Below are positions 56,609-64,000 of a stretch of DNA of 64,000 nt, piece by piece. How positions within the stretch are numbered: position 1 is the stretch's first letter; every line of letters begins with the position of its first letter. The position numbers and the translations under genes are program-made. The DNA is from Siphonodentalium dalli (Eukaryota; Mollusca; Scaphopoda; Gadilida; Siphonodentaliidae). Under the pieces are notes generated by a model. It did no database searches. It was not told the DNA's origin and saw only the letters and a list, made by a program, of their open reading frames with translations. The stretch covers positions 5,630,976 to 5,694,975 of the forward strand of contig CP136069.1 in NCBI GenBank assembly GCA_032622095.1. The letters run 5' to 3'.

Positions 56609-59600
56609 AAATCTTACCCTCTGTGAGAACTGTCCACTTACACAATACTGTGCGAGCCTTTTAATAATCTTACCCTCTGTGAGATCTGTCCGCTTACACA
56701 ATACTGTGCGAGCCTTTTAATAATCTTACCCTCTGTGAGACCTGTCCGCTTACACAATACTGTGCGAGCCTTTTAATAATCTTACCCTCTGTGAGACCTG
56801 TCCACTTCCACAATACTGTGCGAGCCTTTTGATAATCTTACCCTCTGTGAGACCTGTCCACTTCCACAATACTGTGCGAGCCTTTTAATAATCTTACCCT
56901 CGGTGAGATCTGTCCGCTTACACAATACTGTGCGAGCCTTTTGATAATCTTACCCTCGGTGAGATCTGTCCACTTACACAATACTGTGCGAGCCTTTTAA
57001 TAATCTTACCCTCGGTGAGATCTGTCCGCTTACACAATACTGTGCGAGCCTTTTGATAATCTTACCCTCGGTGAGATCTGTCCACTTACACAATACTGTG
57101 CGAGCCTTTTGATAATCTTACCCTCTGTGAGACCTGTCCACTTACACAATACTGTGCGAGCCTTTTGATAATCTTACCCTCTGTGAGATCTGTCCACTTA
57201 CACAATACTGTGCGAGCCTTTTAATAATCTTACCCTCTGTGAGACCTGTCCACTTCCACAATACTGTGCGAGCCTTTTAATAATCTTACCCTCTGTGAGA
57301 TCTGTCCGCTTACACAATACTGTGCGAGCCTTTTAATAATCTTACCCTCTGTGAGATCTGTCCGCTTACACAATACTGTGCGAGCCTTTTGATAATCTTA
57401 CCCTCTGTGAGATCTGTCCGCTTACACAATACTGTGCGAGCCTTTTGATAATCTTACCCTCTGTGAGACCTGTCCACTTCCACAATACTGTGCGAGCCTT
57501 TTGATAATCTTACCCTCTGTGAGACCTGTCCGCTTACACAATACTGTGCGAGCCTTTTGATAATCTTACCCTCTGTGAGATCTGTCCACTTCCACAATAC
57601 TGTGCGAGCCTTTTAATAATCTTACCCTCTGTGAGACCTGTCCACTTACACAATACTGTGCGAGCCTTTTAATAATCTTACCCTCTGTGAGACCTGTCCA
57701 CTTACACAATACTGTGCGAGCCTTTTAATAATCATACCCTCTGTGAGACCTGTCCACTTACACAATACTGTGCGAGCCTTTTGATAATCATACCCTCTGT
57801 GAGACCTGTCCGCTTACACAATACTGTGCGAGCCTTTTAATAATCATACCCTCTGTGAGATCTGTCCGCTTACACAATACTGTGCGAGCCTTTTGATAAT
57901 CTTACCCTCTGTGAGATCTGTCCGCTTACACAATACTGTGCGAGCCTTTTAATAATCATACCCTCTGTGAGATCTGTCCACTTCCACAATACTGTGCGAG
58001 CCTTTTGATAATCTTACCCTCTGTGAGATCTGTCCGCTTACACAATACTGTGCGAGCCTTTTGATAATCTTACCCTCTGTGAGATCTGTCCGCTTACACA
58101 ATACTGTGCGAGCCTTTTGATAATCATACCCTCTGTGAGATCTGTCCGCTTACACAATACTGTGCGAGCCTTTTGATAATCTTACCCTCTGTGAGATCTG
58201 TCCGCTTACACAATACTGTGCGAGCCTTTTAATAATCATACCCTCTGTGAGATCTGTCCGCTTCCACAATACTGTGCGAGCCTTTTAATAATCATACCCT
58301 CTGTGAGATCTGTCCACTTCCACAATACTGTGCGAGCCTTTTAATAATCTTACCCTCTGTGAGATCTGTCCGCTTACACAATACTGTGCGAGCCTTTTAA
58401 TAATCATACCCTCTGTGAGATCTGTCCGCTTACACAATACTGTGCGAGCCTTTTGATAATCTTACCCTCTGTGAGATCTGTCCACTTCCACAATACTGTG
58501 CGAGCCTTTTAATAATCTTACCCTCTGTGAGATCTGTCCGCTTACACAATACTGTGCGAGCCTTTTAATAATCTTACCCTCTGTGAGATCTGTCCGCTTA
58601 CACAATACTGTGCGAGCCTTTTAATAATCATACCCTCTGTGAGATCTGTCCGCTTACACAATACTGTGCGAGCCTTTTGATAATCTTACCCTCTGTGAGA
58701 TCTGTCCGCTTACACAATACTGTGCGAGCCTTTTGATAATCTTACCCTCTGTGAGATCTGTCCGCTTACACAATACTGTGCGAGCCTTTTAATAATCATA
58801 CCCTCTGTGAGATCTGTCCACTTCCACAATACTGTGCGAGCCTTTTGATAATCTTACCCTCTGTGAGATCTGTCCGCTTACACAATACTGTGCGAGCCTT
58901 TTAATAATCTTACCCTCTGTGAGACCTGTCCGCTTACACAATACTGTGCGAGCCTTTTAATAATCTTACCCTCTGTGAGATCTGTCCACTTACACAATAC
59001 TGTGCGAGCCTTTTAATAATCTTACCCTCTGTGAGACCTGTCCACTTACACAATACTGTGCGAGCCTTTTAATAATCATACCCTCTGTGAGACCTGTCCA
59101 CTTACACAATACTGTGCGAGCCTTTTAATAATCTTACCCTCTGTGAGATCTGTCCACTTCCACAATACTGTGCGAGCCTTTTAATAATCATACCCTCTGT
59201 GAGACCTGTACACCTCCACAATACTGTGCGAGCCTTTTAATAATCATACCCTCTGTGAGACCTGTCCACTTACACAATACTGTGCGAGCCTTTTGATAAT
59301 CTTACCCTCTGTGAGATCTGTCCACTTACACAATACTGTGCGAGCCTTTTAATAATCATACCCTCTGTGAGACCTGTCCACTTACACAATACTGTGCGAG
59401 CCTTTTGATAATCATACCCTCTGTGAGACCTGTCCACTTACACAATACTGTGCGAGCCTTTTGATAATCTTACCCTCTGTGAGATCTGTCCGCTTACACA
59501 ATACTGTGCGAGCCTTTTAATAATCATACCCTCTGTGAGACCTGTCCACTTACACAATACTGTGCGAGCCTTTTGATAATCTTACCCTCTGTGAGATCTG

Positions 59601-62544
59601 TCCACTTCCACAATACTGTGCGAGCCTTTTAATAATCATACCCTCTGTGAGATCTGTCCACTTACACAATACTGTGCGAGCCTTTTGATAATCTTACCCT
59701 CTGTGAGATCTGTCCACTTCCACAATACTGTGCGAGCCTTTTAATAATCTTACCCTCTGTGAGATCTGTCCGCTTACACAATACTGTGCGAGCCTTTTAA
59801 TAATCTTACCCTCTGTGAGATCTGTCCGCTTACACAATACTGTGCGAGCCTTTTAATAATCTTACCCTCTGTGAGATCTGTCCACTTCCACAATACTGTG
59901 CGAGCCTTTTAATAATCATACCCTCTGTGAGACCTGTCCGCTTACACAATACTGTGCGAGCCTTTTAATAATCATACCCTCTGTGAGATCTGTCCGCTTA
60001 CACAATACTGTGCGAGCCTTTTGATAATCATACCCTCTGTGAGATCTGTCCGCTTACACAATACTGTGCGAGCCTTTTAATAATCTTACCCTCTGTGAGA
60101 TCTGTCCACTTCCACAATACTGTGCGAGCCTTTTAATAATCTTACCCTCTGTGAGACCTGTCCACTTCCACAATACTGTGCGAGCCTTTTAATAATCATA
60201 CCCTCTGTGAGATCTGTCCACTTCCACAATACTGTGCGAGCCTTTTAATAATCATACCCTCTGTGAGATCTGTCCACTTCCACAATACTGTGCGAGCCTT
60301 TTAATAATCATACCCTCTGTGAGATCTGTCCGCTTACACAATACTGTGCGAGCCTTTTAATAATCTTACCCTCTGTGAGATCTGTCCACTTCCACAATAC
60401 TGTGCGAGCCTTTTAATAATCTTACCCTCTGTGAGATCTGTCCACTTCCACAATACTGTGCGAGCCTTTTAATAATCTTACCCTCTGTGAGATCTGTCCG
60501 CTTACACAATACTGTGCGAGCCTTTTAATAATCATACCCTCTGTGAGAACTGTCCACTTACACAATACTGTGCGAGCCTTTTAATAATCTTACCCTCTGT
60601 GAGATCTGTCCGCTTACACAATACTGTGCGAGCCTTTTAATAATCTTACCCTCTGTGAGATCTGTCCACTTCCACAATACTGTGCGAGCCTTTTAATAAT
60701 CATACCCTCTGTGAGACCTGTCCGCTTACACAATACTGTGCGAGCCTTTTAATAATCATACCCTCTGTGAGATCTGTCCGCTTACACAATACTGTGCGAG
60801 CCTTTTGATAATCTTACCCTCTGTGAGATCTGTCCACTTACACAATACTGTGCGAGCCTTTTAATAATCATACCCTCTGTGAGATCTGTCCGCTTACACA
60901 ATACTGTGCGAGCCTTTTAATAATCTTACCCTCTGTGAGATCTGTCCGCTTACACAATACTGTGCGAGCCTTTTAATAATCTTACCCTCTGTGAGATCTG
61001 TCCACTTCCACAATACTGTGCGAGCCTTTTGATAATCTTACCCTCTGTGAGATCTGTCCACTTACACAATACTGTGCGAGCCTTTTGATAATCTTACCCT
61101 CTGTGAGATCTGTCCACTTACACAATACTGTGCGAGCCTTTTAATAATCATACCCTCTGTGAGACCTGTCCACTTACACAATACTGTGCGAGCCTTTTGA
61201 TAATCATACCCTCTGTGAGACCTGTCCACTTACACAATACTGTGCGAGCCTTTTGATAATCTTACCCTCTGTGAGATCTGTCCGCTTACACAATACTGTG
61301 CGAGCCTTTTGATAATCTTACCCTCTGTGAGATCTGTCCGCTTACACAATACTGTGCGAGCCTTTTAATAATCTTACCCTCTGTGAGATATGTCCACTTA
61401 CACAATACTGTGCGAGCCTTTTAATAATCTTACCCTCTGTGAGACCTGTCCACTTACACAATACTGTGCGAGCCTTTTAATAATCTTACCCTCTGTGAGA
61501 CCTGTCCGCTTACACAATACTGTGCGAGCCTTTTAATAATCTTACCCTCTGTGAGACCTGTCCACTTCCACAATACTGTGCGAGCCTTTTAATAATCTTA
61601 CCCTCTGTGAGACCTGTCCACTTCCACAATACTGTGCGAGCCTTTTGATAATCTTACCCTCTGTGAGATCTGTCCACTTACACAATACTGTGCGAGCCTT
61701 TTAATAATCATACCCTCTGTGAGACCTGTCCACTTACACAATACTGTGCGAGCCTTTTAATAATCTTACCCTCTGTGAGATCTGTCCACTTACACAATAC
61801 TGTGCGAGCCTTTTGATAATCTTACCCTCTGTGAGATCTGTCCACTTCCACAATACTGTGCGAGCCTTTTAATAATCATACCCTCGGTGAGATCTGTCCA
61901 CTTACACAATACTGTGCGAGCCTTTTAATAATCATACCCTCTGTGAGACCTGTCCACTTACACAATACTGTGCGAGCCTTTTAATAATCATACCCTCTGT
62001 GAGACCTGTCCACTTACACAATACTGTGCGAGCCTTTTAATAATCATACCCTCTGTGAGACCTGTCCACTTACACAATACTGTGCGAGCCTTTTAATAAT
62101 CATACCCTCTGTGAGACCTGTCCGCTTACACAATACTGTGCGAGCCTTTTAATAATCATACCCTCTGTGAGACCTGTCCACTTACACAATACTGTGCGAG
62201 CCTTTTAATAATCATACCCTCTGTGAGACCTGTCCACTTACACAATACTGTGCGAGCCTTTTAATAATCATACCCTCTGTGAGACCTGTCCACTTACACA
62301 ATACTGTGCGAGCCTTTTAATAATCTTACCCTCTGTGAGATCTGTCCACTTACACAATACTGTGCGAGCCTTTTAATAATCTTACCCTCTGTGAGACCTG
62401 TCCGCTTACACAATACTGTGCGAGCCTTTTGATAATCATACCCTCTGTGAGATCTGTCCGCTTACACAATACTGTGCGAGCCTTTTAATAATCTTACCCT
62501 CTGTGAGACCTGTCCACTTCCACAATACTGTGCGAGCCTTTTGA
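56609..62544 (+). repeat. 56-bp satellite, exactly 106 in-phase copies
   Basis: The monomer is taatcttaccctctgtgaga, tctgtccgcttacacaatac, tgtgcgagccttttaa. Phase checked at 57001, 57841, 58681, 59521, 60361, 61201, 62041 and 62489: every offset is a multiple of 56, so there is no net insertion or deletion over 5936 bp. Nearly all variation falls at six sites: cTt/cAt in atc(t/a)tacc, ctc(t/g)gtg, gaga(t/c/a)ctg, cc(g/a)ctt, ctt(a/c)cac and tttt(a/g)ata. No open reading frame and no transposon ends. Confidence 0.97.
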
Positions 62545-63092
62545 TAATTCTTTGACTTTGATATACTGGTCTTTTTCCATTTCACTGAGAAACTTTGAGA
62601 GCTAGAATAATCAGAGAGGATAACAGTATAAGTTTAAAACTGTATGCTAATTTATTTCCCCCCCCTGACAGAGTTCCATGAGATTTAGATAACAGTAATG
62701 GCCTAAATAATTGATTTCTTAAACACAGCAAAATTATGGGTAATGTTTCAGGATTTAGTTGGAAATATGCTCTAGTTTGATCAGAACATGATTTGATATT
62801 CAACATTATGACAAGCTATACTGGCACTCGTTTAATGCATGAGTGGTGCGAGTATGAGTGACCTTGCTCAACAACGAACAATCCGACAATTGCACGTCGC
62901 TCAATGTAGATCACATGCAACAAGTACCACATGCAAAAGGCATGTAGGTGCTTATATTTATGTATTACACTCCTATGTGTGATTTCCATTGAAAACGCTG
63001 TTTACTAAAAATGGTAATGCCACCAGTGAATTATGTCATTTCTCGTGACGTCATTGACGTTATGTCGCTTACTGATCTAGACTGAGTTTTCA
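62545..63092. other. Unassigned sequence with a partial CAGTAATG MITE
   Basis: cagtaatggcctaaataatt at 62693 through gtttcaggatttagttggaa (to about 62775) is the left arm of the CAGTAATG family. The rest shows no feature. Confidence 0.6.
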
Positions 63093-63360
63093 ATGGTTGA
63101 TCCACATCGAGATTTTTATGCATTAGGTCTGGGTGTTTTAATCATATTTGGCGAACCAAATTGATGCAGAAGTGTAATAAATAGAGTAATCAATTAGTTC
63201 CGAGAATTATGTTAAATAATTCACTTGAGACGAGAGACGTTTGTGTTAGAAACTCGTGCACTAACGCGCACTCATTTCTTACCGACGTCTCTTGCCTCTC
63301 GTGAATTATTAAACGTAATTCTCGAAACCAATTGATTACTCTCTATATAATATCAACCAT
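63093..63360. mobile_element. Foldback element
   Basis: Outer arms tcaatggttgat / atcaaccatta; inner arms agagtaatcaattagttcc (63184) / ccaattgattactct, gagaattatgttaaataatt / aattattaaacgtaattctc and gacgagagacgt / acgtctcttgcctctc. The stem of about 60 bp is interrupted by small mismatches. Confidence 0.75.
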
Positions 63361-63403
63361 TAAAGAAGGAACGACAAATACAGTTAGCCCTTTCTATACT
63401 ACA

Positions 63404-64000
63404 ACAGTCAAACTTTGTTAAGTCAAACGTCGGTAACAAGGAATACCCCACTTAAGTCGAAGCCATTGCCTGGTCCCGGCTGAGCTTGTGTGCAAAGCCA
63501 ATAGAATAATCACGGTTAAGTCGAAGGTGGATAAGTCGAAATTCCTGCTTAAGACAAAATGAAATTTGGTCCCACCAGCCAGCTTCTAACACTAATTACT
63601 GTTGTTAAGTCGAAGTGCCGTCGGCGACGCATCGCCAAGTGATCATAACTAAGTGTGCTTCCATTCAATTGCATAAAAGCTGTGAATTTTCCTAGAGTCT
63701 TTCCAGTCCTGAATCTTAAATTTTGTAAATACTATTCATTGTAACCAATTCCGGGTCAAATGAAATGTACTTTTGTTATCTCTGCCGCGAATTTGTTTTT
63801 TTGTGGTCATATTCTGTGTTTTATTACATTATTCAAAAAATAATCAGAACAAATATCATCCCGTCTTGTTTTATGTGATCAGCATAGTCGCTGACTATTG
63901 ATCTAGCGCGAGTATATAGCGTGCACAAGGTTGAAACAATTATTTTCGGGTCTAAACTAATTTGACTAGTTGGAAAATGGTCGAAATGGTTAAGTCGAAC
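63404..64000 (+). mobile_element. pogo/Tigger-like element, 5' part
   Basis: Begins near acaacagtcaaactttgtta and is rich in the motif gttaagtcgaa (63505, 63526, 63604, 63990), as in the subterminal and terminal repeats of Tigger/pogo elements that start CAGT(C)AAAC with TA insertion. No transposase frame is visible before the window ends. It could also be another CAGT-ended mariner relative. Confidence 0.6.

Noticed and set aside
56609-62544. Centromeric satellite or Helitron-internal array
   Set aside because: The array is real but nothing in the window shows centromere association, and no Helitron ends (5' TC, 3' hairpin with CTRR) were identified next to it.
1-64000. tRNA, rRNA or snRNA genes
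   Set aside because: No cloverleaf with A/B boxes or recognisable rRNA or snRNA segments was seen by eye; a covariance-model scan would be needed to exclude degraded copies.

Overview
This is a eukaryotic, AT-rich, repeat-dominated window. It holds no prokaryotic operons, no rRNA or tRNA gene that I can recognise, and no long protein-coding gene. The only host-gene evidence is a pair of phase-compatible candidate exons on the minus strand (47507-47647 and about 40217-40358). The mix of a non-LTR reverse transcriptase relic, hAT-, Mutator-, piggyBac- and pogo/Tigger-like non-autonomous DNA elements, foldback elements and satellite arrays suggests a metazoan. Dispersed families such as the GGCCATGTTTTTTGGC satellite and the element with a GGAC/GACA tail remind me of mollusc genomes; that is a guess from memory.

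Layout. (1) 1-23460: six head-to-tail macro-units, with anchors at 1, 6042, 10358, 14665, 20749 and 22897. Each is built from minisatellites of 87, 42 and about 40 bp that share one core (ATAAAGAGCGTTCG) in opposite orientations, plus an AT-rich head module that is itself a dispersed palindrome-bearing element. The last units are deleted and diverged, which marks the array edge. (2) 23460-38600: dispersed MITEs, foldbacks and minisatellites. (3) 38600-46200: a 1344-bp Mutator-like element with a 9-bp target duplication nested in another element; a terminal candidate exon hit by a TTAA-type MITE; and a roughly 180-bp satellite split by a 3053-bp hAT-like element with an 8-bp target duplication. 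(4) 46200-49000: more MITEs and the second candidate exon. (5) 49021-53095: a roughly 4.1-kb segment bounded by GACGTCGG-rich inverted ends. (6) 53100-56600: nested MITEs. (7) 56609-62544: exactly 106 copies of a 56-bp satellite with no net insertion or deletion. (8) 63404-64000: the start of a pogo/Tigger-like end that runs off the window.

Two architectural themes stand out. First, a 65-70-bp near-perfect palindrome (CCAATGCATTCTC ... GAGAATGCATTGG) occurs about 28 times, usually in inverted pairs, inside several otherwise unrelated elements. Second, the 1-23 kb array is a three-level hierarchy: core, three related sub-modules, then macro-unit. Most open reading frames here are by-products of arrays whose period is divisible by three (87, 48, 42 bp) or of palindrome arms.
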